The translations under genes were made by a program, and so were the position numbers. From Streptomyces sp. NBC_01298 (GTDB lineage Bacteria > Actinomycetota > Actinomycetes > Streptomycetales > Streptomycetaceae): 64,000 nt of DNA. This document shows positions 34,395 through 43,772 of the stretch, in pieces; position 1 is the first letter of the stretch, and the number at the start of each line of letters is the position of its first letter. Location of the stretch: positions 2,108,001-2,172,000 of the forward strand of contig NZ_CP108414.1 of NCBI RefSeq assembly GCF_035978755.1, in the 5' to 3' direction. Under the pieces are notes generated by a model that saw nothing but the letters and a program-made list of their open reading frames with translations, was not told the origin of the DNA and searched no databases.

Positions 34395-35069
34395 TCAGTG
34401 GGCGGCGGCCGACTCGGTGGCCTCGCTCGGGCGGACGATGACGAAGCCCTCGCCGCTGAGCTTCAGCTGGACGGCCTCGCCGGAGCCGCCGCGGATCATC
34501 GAGCCGACGGACTGGGAACGGTGCAGCGCCGTCTCGAGGCGGGCGCTCCAGCCGACCACCGCGTCGGTGTCCACGTACACCGGGGCCTGCGGGGTGACCG
34601 GGATGATGATCGGATTCCCGTCGCAGACGACGGCGAGCTTCCCGGTACCGGTGAAGAGGCTGTTGAAGAGGCCGCCGCCGGTCATGCCGGCGCCCTTGAG
34701 CATCTTGATCTCGTAGCCGAGAGTCGGGTCGAAGCACAGGACGTTGCGGCCGTTGACGGTCAGGGCGTCGCCGGGCTCGAACTCGATGATGAAGCAGTGG
34801 CCCGCCCGGTGCGCGAACCAGGCCTCGCCCTGCCCGCGCACGGACATCAGCGCGAGCCCCTCGCCCGTGACGGCGCGCTTGAGCATGCCGCCTATGCCCT
34901 GTCCCTTGCGCTCGAACTGCAGGTTCCCGCGGAAGGCGACCATGGAGCCCTGGCGGGCGAGCATCTCGCCGTTGACGGTGTACTTCACCGACTTGGCGTT
35001 CTGCAGGGTCATACCGGGTACGGCGGACGCCTCGACGAGGTTCTCTGACGCGAAAAGATCACTCTTCAT
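34395..35069 (-). CDS. AIM24-family protein
   Basis: 224 residues of the AIM24 (DUF124) fold, a beta-rich pair of barrels. Recognisable blocks: VKYTVNGEMLARQGSMVAFRG, GEAWFAHRAGHCFIIEFEPGDALTVNG, and a Gly-rich GAGMTGGGLFNSLFTGTGKL loop typical of the family. The biochemical role of bacterial AIM24 is not established; homologues cluster with stress genes. ATG 35069 begins MKSDLFASENL, the usual start. It is divergent from the Pth2 gene over 70 bases. Confidence 0.92.
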   Translation of the reverse strand: MKSDLFASENLVEASAVPGMTLQNAKSVKYTVNGEMLARQGSMVAFRGNLQFERKGQGIGGMLKRAVTGEGLALMSVRGQGEAWFAHRAGHCFIIEFEPGDALTVNGRNVLCFDPTLGYEIKMLKGAGMTGGGLFNSLFTGTGKLAVVCDGNPIIIPVTPQAPVYVDTDAVVGWSARLETALHRSQSVGSMIRGGSGEAVQLKLSGEGFVIVRPSEATESAAAH

Positions 35070-35140
35070 GCCGTCGATCCTCGCCCGGCCCGGGCCCCTC
35101 GGGCATCAGCCTGGAGGTGGAGGCTGGCAAACTTGGCCGG

Positions 35141-35890
35141 ATGAGCACCGAGGACACGCGCCACGACACGCAGGTACCCGCAGTCGGGTCCGACAGCCCC
35201 TTCCGGCAGGAGCGGATCGCCCGCGACGACGCACCGCAGTACGTCCTCCCGCTGGTCGTGCGGATCGAGAAGACGGAGCCGCCGGCCCGGACCGACGCCC
35301 TGGAGACGGCCGCCCGCGCGGTGCTCGTGCTGCTCACCGACGAGCGGTCGGGCGGCGAGGGCGAATGGGCGGCGGCGGTCCGGGACTGGCAGGACGCGCG
35401 GATCCGCAAGGTGGTGCGCAGGGCGCGCGGGGCGGAGTGGCGCAAGGCCGGAACCCTGCCGGGCCTCACGGTGCACGGCGCGGACTCGGAGGTACGGGTC
35501 TTCCCGCCGGTCCCGCTCGACGGCTGGCCCAAGGAACTGGCCAAGCTCCAGGTGTCGGGCACCGACCTGGACGACCCGGAGCCGGTCGCCCCGGCGGAGG
35601 CCGGGCTGCCGGTCCTCTGGCTCAACCCGGACCTGGAGATGTCGGCCGGCAAGGCCATGGCCCAGGCCGGACACGCGGCGCAGCTCGCGTGGTGGGAGCT
35701 GACCGGCCCGGAGCGGACCGCGTGGCGGGAGTCCGGCTTCCGGCTGGCCGTACGGACGGCCGCGCGCGAGCGGTGGACGGAGCTGTCGGGGAGCGGGCTG
35801 CCGGTGGTGCGGGACGCGGGGTTCACGGAGATCGCGCCCGGCTCGTGCACGGTGGTCGCGGACCATCCGGCGCTGCGGGCACGGCTGTAG
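35141..35890 (+). CDS. Pth2-type peptidyl-tRNA hydrolase-like protein
   Basis: 249 residues. The C-terminal half (about 160-249) has the PTH2 fold: LWLNPDLEMSAGKAMAQAGH then AAQLAWWEL, and GLPVVRDAGFTEIAPGSCTVVA. PTH2 enzymes release peptides from peptidyl-tRNA. The N-terminal 150 residues are an actinobacterial extension with a helical, Arg-rich stretch (RKVVRRARGAEWRKAGTLPG) that includes conserved LPGLTVHG. ATG 35141 (MSTEDTRHD) was preferred over ATG 35117. Streptomyces also carry ordinary Pth1 elsewhere, so this may be a specialised or regulatory copy. Confidence 0.85.
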   Translation: MSTEDTRHDTQVPAVGSDSPFRQERIARDDAPQYVLPLVVRIEKTEPPARTDALETAARAVLVLLTDERSGGEGEWAAAVRDWQDARIRKVVRRARGAEWRKAGTLPGLTVHGADSEVRVFPPVPLDGWPKELAKLQVSGTDLDDPEPVAPAEAGLPVLWLNPDLEMSAGKAMAQAGHAAQLAWWELTGPERTAWRESGFRLAVRTAARERWTELSGSGLPVVRDAGFTEIAPGSCTVVADHPALRARL

Positions 35891-36079
35891 CGCGGGGCCG
35901 CGGGACGGGGCCGCGGCGGCCGTAGCGACGGGCCGCGGGGCCCGTCCGTCCCGGCATGCGGAACGTCGTCCGGGCCGGGAACCTCAAATGTTGCTCTGAA
36001 CGTCCCCCTGGGCGGGTTGGCCCGGCTCCGTCGGGGCCATGACATCGGCACACGGACCGATGAGAGGGGGCGAGGGGAC

Positions 36080-37495
36080 ATGAAGCCCATGGCACACCTG
36101 GGGGTGGGCATCGGCTGGCGGCCGGAGATCGCGGGGGCGGTGGAAGGCCTGCCGGGGCTGGACTGGGTCGAGGTCGTGGCGGAGAACATCTGCCCCGGCC
36201 ACCTGCCGGAGTCCCTGCTGCGGCTGCTCGAACGCGGGGTCCGCGTGGTGCCGCACGGGGTCTCGCTGGGCATCGGCGGCGCCGACCGGCCGGACCCGGC
36301 GAAGCTGGCCGCGCTCGGGGAGCGGGCGGTGGCGCTGGGGGCTCCGCTGGTCACCGAGCACATCGCCTTCGTACGGACCTCCTCGGTGGCACCGGGACCG
36401 GTGCTCGAAGCCGGGCACCTGCTGCCCGTGGCCCGGACCCGGGACGCGCTGGACGTGCTCTGCGAGAACGTACGGATCGCGCAGGACGCGCTGCCGGTGC
36501 CGCTCGCGCTGGAGAACATCGCGGCGCTGGTGTCGTGGCCCGGGGAGGAGCTCACCGAGGCACAGTTCCTGACCGAGCTCGTGGAGCGGACCGGGGTGCG
36601 GCTGCTGATCGACGTGGCCAACCTGCACACCAACCGGGTCAACCGGGGGGAGGACCCGGTCGCCGTGCTGGACGGCATCCCGCTGGAGGCGCTGGCGTAC
36701 GTGCACGTCGCCGGGGGCGTGGAGCGGGGTGGGGTGTGGCACGACACGCACGCGCATCCCGTGCCGGCGGCGGTGCTGGATGTGTTGGCGGAGCTCCGGA
36801 ATCGGGTGGACCCGCCCGGGGTCCTGCTGGAGCGGGATGACGACTTCCCTGCCGGGGCCGAGCTCGCGAGTGAGCTGACCGCGATCCGCGGGGTGCTGGA
36901 CGGCGGCCCTGCGGGGGCTGTCCCCTACCCGCCCTTCACCCGTTCCCCGGGCTCCGCCCGGACCCCTGCCGCGTGCGGCGCCGTTCCCGGGGGCCAGCCC
37001 CCGGACCCCCGCGCCTCAAACGCCGGCGAGGCTGGATCGGGCTCCGGCCCGGACCGCGTCGCACACGACGGCGGGGCCGGGCTCGATGCCGCGCGGACTC
37101 GGGTCGGGATCGGGCAGGCCGCGCTGTTGTCGGCGCTCGTGGCCGGGACTCCCGTGCCCGAGGGGTTCGACCGGCAGCGGGTGCGCGTGCAGGCGCGGGC
37201 GCTCGCGGCCAAGCGGGCCGATGTCGTGGCGAAGCTGGCGCCCGAGCTGCCCGGGATCCTGGGCGGGGAGGACCCGTACCGCGAGGCCTTCCTGCGCTAT
37301 GCCCGGCAGCGGCCCATGACCGGCGGATACCGGCGCGACGCCATGGAGTTCGCCGAGCACCTGCTGGTCCGGGACCTGCCCGCCGACCCCGCCGCGCGGC
37401 GCCGGCTCACGCTCTGGTGGCGGGACCGGGCCGGGGCGCGGCCACCGGGACGGGCCGTGCGCTGGGCCCGCGCACTCGTGGGGAGGGCGGCGTGA
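36080..37495 (+). CDS. DUF692 (MNIO) iron enzyme with SCO6045-like C-terminal domain
   Basis: 471 residues. Residues 1-275 are a TIM-barrel DUF692 domain with the full metal set: [49 protein letters not shown] and LLERDDDF. Characterised relatives (MbnB, TglH, ChrH) use two or three irons to oxidise Cys residues in peptides. A repeat-derived linker (about 277-318) leads to a helical C-terminal domain (about 330-455, [31 protein letters not shown]). ATG 36080 has a strong GAGGGGAC site. Its TGA overlaps the start of the TIGR04222 gene, implying a joint role. Confidence 0.92.
   Translation: MKPMAHLGVGIGWRPEIAGAVEGLPGLDWVEVVAENICPGHLPESLLRLLERGVRVVPHGVSLGIGGADRPDPAKLAALGERAVALGAPLVTEHIAFVRTSSVAPGPVLEAGHLLPVARTRDALDVLCENVRIAQDALPVPLALENIAALVSWPGEELTEAQFLTELVERTGVRLLIDVANLHTNRVNRGEDPVAVLDGIPLEALAYVHVAGGVERGGVWHDTHAHPVPAAVLDVLAELRNRVDPPGVLLERDDDFPAGAELASELTAIRGVLDGGPAGAVPYPPFTRSPGSARTPAACGAVPGGQPPDPRASNAGEAGSGSGPDRVAHDGGAGLDAARTRVGIGQAALLSALVAGTPVPEGFDRQRVRVQARALAAKRADVVAKLAPELPGILGGEDPYREAFLRYARQRPMTGGYRRDAMEFAEHLLVRDLPADPAARRRLTLWWRDRAGARPPGRAVRWARALVGRAA
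36909..37033 (+). repeat. Dispersed repeat half-copy inside the DUF692 gene
   Basis: It starts GCGGGGGCTGTCCCCTACC and ends CGCCTCAAACGCCGGCGAGG with CTGG, matching one arm of the palindrome at 10846-11043 and containing an extra middle segment. It is translated in frame as a Pro/Gly-rich linker ([15 protein letters not shown]...). It contributes about 42 codons without a stop. Confidence 0.78.
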
Positions 37496-38559
37496 ACTTC
37501 TTCGACTTGCTCGCCGTGGCCGTCTGGATCGGTGTCATCGCCTCCTGCGTGCTGCTCCTGCGCGGCCTTCGGCGGTCGCGGCCGGCGGCCCTCGGCCCCG
37601 CCCCGCGCCTGCACGACCTGTCCGAGGCCGCCTTCATGGCCGGCGGGCCCGGCGCGGTGGTGGACGCCGCGATCGTCTCGCTGCTCTGCGACGGCCGGAT
37701 GCTGGCCGGCGGGCCCGGCATCGTCCAGGTCCGGCCCGGGGTGCGGGGCGGCGACCCCGCCCAGCGGGCCGTGCTCCAGGCCTGCCAGGGCGCCCCGTCC
37801 GGATGGCTCTACCAGATCCGGTACGCCGCCATGCGGGACCCGGCCGTACAGGAGACCGGCGACGCGCTGTCCGCCCGCGGGCTGATCGCCGCACCCGGAG
37901 GCCGCCACCGCTGGCTGCGCCACGGGGTGGTGCAGGCCGTGGTGTGCGGGGTGCTGCTGATGCTCTCGCTGCCGCTGTCCTTCGTCGCCTTCGCGCTGCA
38001 GGACGGGCCCGTGAGCTTCCACGTGCCGTTCATCGTGGAGGTGCTGCCCGTACTGCTGGGCGGGATCGTGGTGGGCACCGTCGGGGCCTCCCGCGCCCGG
38101 CAGCGCATCACCCCGGCGGGGGCCGAGGCGCTGCGCCTCATGCGCGCCCACTACGGGGCCGACCAGAGCCCGTACGTCCAGACCTCGCTGTTCGGGCTGC
38201 GGGGCCTGCGGGACCCGTACCTGCGCGAGCAGTTGGTGCCGGCGGCCCGCGGGACCCGGCTGGCGGCCGCCCAGTCCCGATCGCGTCCGGGCGGCTCGGG
38301 GTCCGACTGGGACTCGGGCGCCGCGATGGTCCCCGTCGTCTGGTGCGCGGGTTCCGACGGCGGCGGGTCCGGCGGGGCGGGCTGCGGGTCCTCCGGTGGG
38401 AGCGGCTGTTCCTCCGGGTCGGGCTGCGGGTCCAGCGGGTCGAGTTGTTCCGGCGGATCGAGCGGGTCCAGCTGCTCGAGCGGCTCCGGCGGGTCGAGTT
38501 GTTCCAGCGGATCGAGTTGCAGCAGTTCGTCCGGTTCCAGCTGCGGCAGCAGTTCCTGA
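37492..38559 (+). CDS. TIGR04222 membrane protein with Gly/Ser/Cys tail
   Basis: 355 residues. One N-terminal helix (about 5-24), a cytoplasmic region with the TIGR04222 signature ([22 protein letters not shown]), two central helices (about 145-168 and 178-196), then a region ending [14 protein letters not shown]. The last 70 residues are almost only Gly, Ser and Cys: eight Cys in units such as GSGC and GSSC. TIGR04222 proteins are known for low-complexity tails. GTG 37492 overlaps the DUF692 stop by four bases (GTGA) after a GGGAGGG site, so translation is coupled. The tail is a plausible substrate of the neighbouring iron enzyme. Confidence 0.87.
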   Translation: MNFFDLLAVAVWIGVIASCVLLLRGLRRSRPAALGPAPRLHDLSEAAFMAGGPGAVVDAAIVSLLCDGRMLAGGPGIVQVRPGVRGGDPAQRAVLQACQGAPSGWLYQIRYAAMRDPAVQETGDALSARGLIAAPGGRHRWLRHGVVQAVVCGVLLMLSLPLSFVAFALQDGPVSFHVPFIVEVLPVLLGGIVVGTVGASRARQRITPAGAEALRLMRAHYGADQSPYVQTSLFGLRGLRDPYLREQLVPAARGTRLAAAQSRSRPGGSGSDWDSGAAMVPVVWCAGSDGGGSGGAGCGSSGGSGCSSGSGCGSSGSSCSGGSSGSSCSSGSGGSSCSSGSSCSSSSGSSCGSSS

Positions 38560-38643
38560 CCGCCCATCACGGACCCGTCACGAGCTGCTCACACCTCGGC
38601 ACAGGGCTGTACCGGGCCGTTCCACGTCTTGTAGAACTCGGAC

Positions 38644-39429
38644 ATGTTCTGGGTCCTGTTCCTCCTCCTCGCCTGGGCAGGGCTGCTGTTCGCGTGCACC
38701 CGCCTCCTGAAGGCCGCCTCCGAACTGGCGGAGCCCCCGCCGGGCACCGACGCCCGCCACCACCACGACGAGCTGAGCCTGTACGAGGCCGCCTACCTCG
38801 CAGGTGGCCCGGAGCGGGTGGCCGAGCTGACGCTGCTGTCGATGCAGCGTCAGCGGCGGCTGCTGCTCGCGCACACCGGCTGGGCGACGGTGGTCGACCC
38901 GGTGGGACGCGATCCGCACGAGTGCTCGGTGCTCGGCGCCTTCGGGCCGGACGGGCAGGAGCCGGTGACCTCCGTACGGTCGGCCGTGGCGCGGGACGCG
39001 GCCGTACGGGCCCTCGCGGAGCGGCTCGGAGAAGCCGGGCTCGCGTCGCGCGACGAGGCCCGGCAGGACGTCGAGGCAGGGGTCCGGTCGGTCCGGCAGG
39101 CCACCGGGCTGGTCCTCGGCATGATGGTCGCCGCACTGTGCGTGCCCGATCCGGGGACCACGACCAAGATGATCCTGTGCTGGTTCGCGCTGCCGCTGAT
39201 CCTGGCGCTGGGCTGCCTGGCCATAGCCCGCGTCGAGGGGCACGGGCAGTCCGGGTGGGCCTCCCCCGCCGGCCGGCGGCTCCTCGTGGAGCTGGGGCGG
39301 GAGCAGGGCGCGCGGGGCTCGCTCACCGCGGTGGCCCTGCGGGGGCTGCGCGCCGTCACGGATCCCGAGCTGCGGGCGGCGCTCACCTACGGCAGGCGGG
39401 GGCGGATTCCGCGGCAACGGGGGCATTGA
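38644..39429 (+). CDS. TIGR04222 membrane protein, tail-less paralogue
   Basis: 261 residues with the same plan as the preceding gene: N-terminal helix (FWVLFLLLAWAGLLFACTRLL), the signature LSLYEAAYLAGGPERVAEL, two central helices around 150-190, and VALRGLRAVTDPELRAAL near the end. It stops there, without the Gly/Ser/Cys tail, ending GRRGRIPRQRGH. The two proteins may form a membrane complex. The gap of 84 bases holds no strong terminator. Confidence 0.87.
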   Translation: MFWVLFLLLAWAGLLFACTRLLKAASELAEPPPGTDARHHHDELSLYEAAYLAGGPERVAELTLLSMQRQRRLLLAHTGWATVVDPVGRDPHECSVLGAFGPDGQEPVTSVRSAVARDAAVRALAERLGEAGLASRDEARQDVEAGVRSVRQATGLVLGMMVAALCVPDPGTTTKMILCWFALPLILALGCLAIARVEGHGQSGWASPAGRRLLVELGREQGARGSLTAVALRGLRAVTDPELRAALTYGRRGRIPRQRGH

Positions 39430-39473
39430 GCGCGACACCGGCCGGTGGTCCTGTACAGGAGGCCGCCCGCCGG

Positions 39474-39498
39474 ATCTCATCGGGAGGTCCGATGAGAT
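39474..39498 (+). promoter_or_regulatory. Inverted repeat before the secreted peptidase gene
   Basis: ATCTCATCGG and CCGATGAGAT form a perfect 10-bp inverted repeat with a five-base gap, ending 12 bases before ATG 39511. It may be a repressor operator or an RNA hairpin just ahead of the GAGAGG ribosome-binding site. Confidence 0.5.
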
Positions 39499-39510
39499 GA
39501 GAGGCCCGCC

Positions 39511-41271
39511 ATGCGCATGCCCCGGGTGCCCGCCACGGTCGCGCTGGCCGCCCTCGCGCTGGCCGCCTCCCTGCCGCTGACCTCCGGCGCCGAGGCCGCT
39601 CCCCCGGGCCCGCCCGGAGTGACGGCGGACGCACCGGCTCCGGGCGCACCGGCCGCGGCCCCGGCCGCGGGCTCATCGCCCGCGGACCCGCCCCCGGGCC
39701 CCGCCGGAGCCGCCCGGACGGCCGCCGAGGCCGCCGAGGCCGCCGGGGCCGAGCTCGTGGCCCGTCAGGGTGCCCGCCACCGGCTGGAGTTCGGGCCCTG
39801 TCCCGTCGCCGAAGGGCTCGGCCCGGACGTGCGGTGCGGCACGCTCCGGGTTCCGGTCGACTACGCCCGGCCCTTCGGGCCGCGGACCGAGATCCTCGTC
39901 AGCCGGGTCGCCGCCTCCGGCGCGGGCGGGGCCCGGCGGCAGGGGGCGCTCGTGTACAACCCCGGCGGCCCGGGCGGGAACGGCCTGTTCTTCCCGCTCG
40001 TAGCCGACCTGCCGGAGTGGCGCCGCGTCGGGGCCGCCTACGACCTCGTCGGCTACGCCCCGCGCGGGGTGGGCCGCTCGGGGCGCCCGCTGTCCTGCCA
40101 GGACCCGGAGCGGTTCGACCGGGCCCCGGCGGAGGCCGCCGGCGCGCGCCCGGACGCCGCCGCGAAGGAGACCCGGATCGCCGCCGCGCGGTCCTACGCC
40201 CGTGGCTGCGCGGAGCGGGCCGGCGCCGCCCTCGGCTCGTACACGACCCTGAACAACGTCCGCGACCTGCACGTGCTGCGCGCCGCGCTCGGCGAGAGCG
40301 GGCTGACCTTCATGGGGGCCTCGTACGGCACCTACCTCGGCGCGGTGTACGCCACCCTCTACCCCGGCCACGTCCGCCGGATGGTCTTCGACTCGGCCGT
40401 CGACCCCGACCCCCGCAAGGTCTGGTACCGCAACAACCTCGCCCAGGCCCCCGGCTTCGAGCGCCGCTGGGCCGACTTCCGTGCCTGGACGGCCCGCCAC
40501 CACGCCGCGTACGGGCTCGGCTCCACCCCCGAAGCGGTGCAGGCGAGTTACGAGCGGGTGCGCGCCGCGCTGGCCCGTGAACCGGCGGGCGGGGTGGTCG
40601 GCACCGGGCAGCTGCACTCCGCGTACCTGCGGGCGGCGTACTACGACGAGGTCTGGCCGGGGCGCGCGGCGGCCCTGGCGGCGTTCCTGCGCGGCGATCC
40701 GCGCCCGCTCCTCGCGCTGGCCGCCCCGGACCCGGCGGCGGCCGTCGAGGGCGAGAACGCCACGGCCGTCTACACGGCGACCCTGTGCAACGACGCCCCG
40801 TGGCCCGCCGACTGGGAGACCTGGGACCGCGACAACACCGAGCTGGCCCGCACGGCCCCCTTCGAGACCTGGGCCAACGCCTTCCTGAACCTGCCCTGCG
40901 CCTTCTGGCCGGTCCGCGAACGGCAGCGGCCGGTGGACGTGGGGGTACGGCCGGACGCCCCGCTCCCCCGCACGCTGATCGTCGCGGCCGACCGGGACGG
41001 CGCCACCCCGTACGGGGGCGCGCTGGAACTCCAGCGGCGGCTCGGGCCGCGGGCCGGGCTGGTGACGGAGACGGGGGCCGGCACCCACGGGGTGGTCGGC
41101 GGACGCAACGACTGCGTGGACGCCCACGTGGAGCGGTACTTGCTGACGGGTGACACGGCGGGGTCACGTGTCACGTGTGCGCCGCATCCGGAGCCCGCAC
41201 CGGTGTCGCTGGACGACCGGGCAGCGGGTGTCCGGGGGCACCCCAGGGCACTGCTGCCGCCAGTCGTCTGA
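39511..41271 (+). CDS. Secreted tripeptidyl-aminopeptidase-like alpha/beta hydrolase
   Basis: 586 residues. A Sec signal peptide (VALAALALAASLPLTSGAEA) is followed by a Pro/Ala-rich propeptide-like stretch. The catalytic domain is like the SlpD/SlpE and tripeptidyl aminopeptidase (S33) family: YNPGGPGGNG oxyanion loop, nucleophile in FMGASYGTYLG, acid in IVAADRDGATP and catalytic His in GAGTHGVVGG. It should remove short peptides from protein N-termini outside the mycelium. Several Cys in the C-terminal part likely form disulfides. Confidence 0.9.
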   Translation: MRMPRVPATVALAALALAASLPLTSGAEAAPPGPPGVTADAPAPGAPAAAPAAGSSPADPPPGPAGAARTAAEAAEAAGAELVARQGARHRLEFGPCPVAEGLGPDVRCGTLRVPVDYARPFGPRTEILVSRVAASGAGGARRQGALVYNPGGPGGNGLFFPLVADLPEWRRVGAAYDLVGYAPRGVGRSGRPLSCQDPERFDRAPAEAAGARPDAAAKETRIAAARSYARGCAERAGAALGSYTTLNNVRDLHVLRAALGESGLTFMGASYGTYLGAVYATLYPGHVRRMVFDSAVDPDPRKVWYRNNLAQAPGFERRWADFRAWTARHHAAYGLGSTPEAVQASYERVRAALAREPAGGVVGTGQLHSAYLRAAYYDEVWPGRAAALAAFLRGDPRPLLALAAPDPAAAVEGENATAVYTATLCNDAPWPADWETWDRDNTELARTAPFETWANAFLNLPCAFWPVRERQRPVDVGVRPDAPLPRTLIVAADRDGATPYGGALELQRRLGPRAGLVTETGAGTHGVVGGRNDCVDAHVERYLLTGDTAGSRVTCAPHPEPAPVSLDDRAAGVRGHPRALLPPVV

Positions 41272-41325
41272 ACTTCCGGGCGGGATCTCCGGCTGCGTCG
41301 ATTCGGGGGCAGTGCCTCCCGATCC

Positions 41326-41355
41326 CCGGAGGACGCCGGTCAGGCGGTCCTCCGG
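41326..41355. terminator. Hairpin between convergent peptidase and chdC genes
   Basis: CCGGAGGACGCC pairs with GGCGGTCCTCCGG across a five-base loop, with one bulged G. It lies between the two convergent stops and can serve both. Confidence 0.55.
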
Positions 41356-41377
41356 TCCTTCCCCCCAGGGGAGGTCT

Positions 41378-42091
41378 CTAGGCGAGCCCGTCCACCAGAT
41401 CGGCGACGGACTTGCGGCGCCCGGTGTAGAAGGGCACCTCTTCGCGGACGTGCATGCGGGCCTCGGAGGCGCGCAGGTGGCGCATGAGGTCGACGATGCG
41501 GTACAGCTCGTCGGCCTCGAAGGCGAGCAGCCATTCGTAGTCGCCGAGCGAGAAGGAGGCGACGGTGTTGGCGCGCACGTCGGGGTAGCCGCGGGCCATC
41601 ATGCCGTGGTCCTTGAGCATGCGGCGGCGGTCCTCGTCGGGCAGCAGGTACCAGTCGTAGCTGCGCACGAAGGGGTAGACGCTGACGTAGTCGCGCGGCG
41701 TCTCGTCGGCCAGGAAGGCCGGGATGTGGGACTTGTTGAACTCGGCCGGGCGGTGCAGGGCCATGTTCGACCAGACCGGCTCCAGCGCGCGTCCCAGCTT
41801 GGTGCGGCGGAACAGGTTGTACGCGGTCTGCAGCTCGTCGGAGGTCTCCGCGTGCCACCAGATCATGATGTCCGCGTCGGCGCGCAGGCCGGAGACGTCA
41901 TAGGTGCCGCGGACGGTGATGTCCTTGGCGGCCAGCTGGTCGAACAGCTCCTGGACCTCGTCGGCGAAGCCGGCGCGGTTCTCGGGGAGCACGTCCTTCA
42001 GCTTGAAGACGGACCACAGGGTGTAGCGGATGACCTCGTTGAGGTCCTTCGCCTTCTTCCCCGCGTTGGGAATCTTCTCTGGTGCAGTCAT
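41378..42091 (-). CDS. chdC: Coproheme decarboxylase ChdC (HemQ)
   Basis: The last step of the coproporphyrin-dependent heme pathway: oxidative decarboxylation of Fe-coproporphyrin III to heme b with H2O2. 237 residues of the chlorite-dismutase-like family. The proximal His is in [15 protein letters not shown] and the catalytic Tyr is in [13 protein letters not shown]; a trailing [20 protein letters not shown] is also typical. ATG 42091 is four bases after the cgoX stop, so the two form one transcript. hemE follows 5 kb away on the same strand. Confidence 0.96.
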   Translation of the reverse strand: MTAPEKIPNAGKKAKDLNEVIRYTLWSVFKLKDVLPENRAGFADEVQELFDQLAAKDITVRGTYDVSGLRADADIMIWWHAETSDELQTAYNLFRRTKLGRALEPVWSNMALHRPAEFNKSHIPAFLADETPRDYVSVYPFVRSYDWYLLPDEDRRRMLKDHGMMARGYPDVRANTVASFSLGDYEWLLAFEADELYRIVDLMRHLRASEARMHVREEVPFYTGRRKSVADLVDGLA

Positions 42092-42095
42092 GTGT

Positions 42096-43604
42096 CTATT
42101 GTCCCGTGTGCTGATCAGTGGTCGGTGCCAGGGGTACCCCACCGGCCCCCAACGTGGCGATCACCACGTCGGCGGCCTTGCCCGCGCTCGCGATGCAGGC
42201 GGGGATGCCGACCCCGTCGTAGAGCGCTCCGCACACCGCGAGGCCCGGCAGGGCGGCGACGGCGGACCGGATCCGGGCCACCTTCCCGAGGTGGCCGACG
42301 GGGTACTGGGGCAGGCCGCCGTCCCAGCGGGTGACGGTGGAGGCCACCGGGCGGACGGTGGGCGCGAGGCCCACGGCCTCGCCGAGGTCGGCGAGGGAGA
42401 CCTCGACCAGTTCCTCGTCGGAACGCCCCAGATCGCCCTCGTCGCCGTGGCGGCCGACGGAGGTGCGCAGCAGGAAGAGGTCGGGATCGGTGCCGGCCCA
42501 GGCCCACTTGTTGCTGGAGAAGGTCGAGGCCTTGATCGTCCGGCCGTCCACGGGCGGTACGAGGAACCCGCTCGCGGCGCCGTCGGCGATCCCGCCGGGC
42601 AGGTCGGAGCGGCGCAGGGCCATCGTGACCAGGGCCATGGAGGCGTACTCGACCCCGCGCAGTTCGGTGGCGGCGGCGGGCGCGATCCGGTCGAGCAGCC
42701 GGGCGGCGGGCCCGGCCTGCACGGCCACGACCACCCCGTCGGCCTCGATGACCTCGGCGCCACCTGTGCCGTCTGCGGATCCGGCGACCACGCGCCAGCC
42801 GGTGGCGGTACGGGTCAGCTCGCGCGCGGGGCTGTCGAGGAGGATCCGGGCTCCGGCCGCGCGGCAGGCCTCGGCGACGGCGAGCGGGAGCCTGCCGATG
42901 CCGCCGTCGATGCCGGAGAAGACGGGACCGGTCTGCCCCGCCCGGGCCGCCCGGGCCTGCAGGTCCCGTACGCCCTCGCCCAGGGAGGCGTGGGTGCGGG
43001 CGGCTTCGAAGAGCTGGGGGACGGCGGCCCGCATCGAGATGCGGTAGGAGTCGCCGGCGTAGACCCCGCCGAGCAGCGGTTCCACGAGCCGGTCGACGAC
43101 CTCGTGGCCCAGCCGGGCGGCGACGTACTCGCCGAGGGCCACGTCCTCGCCGATCTCCTGCGGCTCCAGGGCGTCTTCGGCCGCGGCCCGGGCCAGGCCC
43201 TCGGCGGAGAGCACTCCGGACGCGGCGAGCGGGCCCAGGTCGCCGGGGACGCCCATGACGTGACCGCCGGGCAGGGGCCGCAGCACGCCGCGGGTCCAGA
43301 GGCGGGCGGTGGCGGTGGCGGGCGGCCGCAGGGCTTCGCCGAGGCCGACCGCGCGGGCCAGTTCGAGTGCTTCGGGGCGGCGGGCGAGTACGGATTCGGC
43401 GCCGAGGTCCACGCGCAGGCCCGCCAGTTCGCCCGAGCGCAGCTTGCCGCCGAGGCGCGGGCCGGCCTCCAGGAGGGTGACGCGAAGGCCCTCGGCGAGC
43501 AGCCGGTGGGCCGCCGCGAGGCCCGCGATACCGCCGCCGATGACGACTACGTGGCCGGCGGGGGCCGGCCGGTCCGTACGCGTGTCCGCTTCGTGCATGG
43601 ACAC
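42096..43604 (-). CDS. cgoX: Coproporphyrinogen III oxidase (HemY/CgoX type)
   Basis: A 502-residue FAD enzyme oxidising coproporphyrinogen III to coproporphyrin III; older annotations call it protoporphyrinogen oxidase. The dinucleotide fold is [17 protein letters not shown], with the second FAD segment [11 protein letters not shown]; further family blocks include [18 protein letters not shown] and the C-terminal [20 protein letters not shown]. In this organism type it feeds ChdC, the gene next to it, so the CgoX role is preferred. Start GTG 43604 or ATG 43598. Confidence 0.94.
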   Translation of the reverse strand: MSMHEADTRTDRPAPAGHVVVIGGGIAGLAAAHRLLAEGLRVTLLEAGPRLGGKLRSGELAGLRVDLGAESVLARRPEALELARAVGLGEALRPPATATARLWTRGVLRPLPGGHVMGVPGDLGPLAASGVLSAEGLARAAAEDALEPQEIGEDVALGEYVAARLGHEVVDRLVEPLLGGVYAGDSYRISMRAAVPQLFEAARTHASLGEGVRDLQARAARAGQTGPVFSGIDGGIGRLPLAVAEACRAAGARILLDSPARELTRTATGWRVVAGSADGTGGAEVIEADGVVVAVQAGPAARLLDRIAPAAATELRGVEYASMALVTMALRRSDLPGGIADGAASGFLVPPVDGRTIKASTFSSNKWAWAGTDPDLFLLRTSVGRHGDEGDLGRSDEELVEVSLADLGEAVGLAPTVRPVASTVTRWDGGLPQYPVGHLGKVARIRSAVAALPGLAVCGALYDGVGIPACIASAGKAADVVIATLGAGGVPLAPTTDQHTGQ

Positions 43605-43772
43605 ATCGTCTCAGACCGCTCACCGGGCGATCGCCGAGGCCTGACCGTGACCGCTTCGGCATCAGCTCGGGACCGGGCGTACGAAACCCGGGAGGGGACG
43701 CCGGACGTCAGAACGGCGACAGCGGCGCGGCGGCCTGTTCGCGCATCCGGCGATTCCTCGGGGGCACACACG

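Noticed and set aside
38151..38570. Antisense protein with LDPLEQ repeats opposite the Gly/Ser/Cys tail
   Set aside because: It only mirrors the low-complexity coding DNA of the tail; no start context or family match.
39511..41271. Beta-lactamase or haloalkane dehalogenase for the secreted hydrolase
   Set aside because: The NPGGPGGNG loop, GASYGTYLG elbow and late GTHG region fit the tripeptidyl-aminopeptidase group instead.
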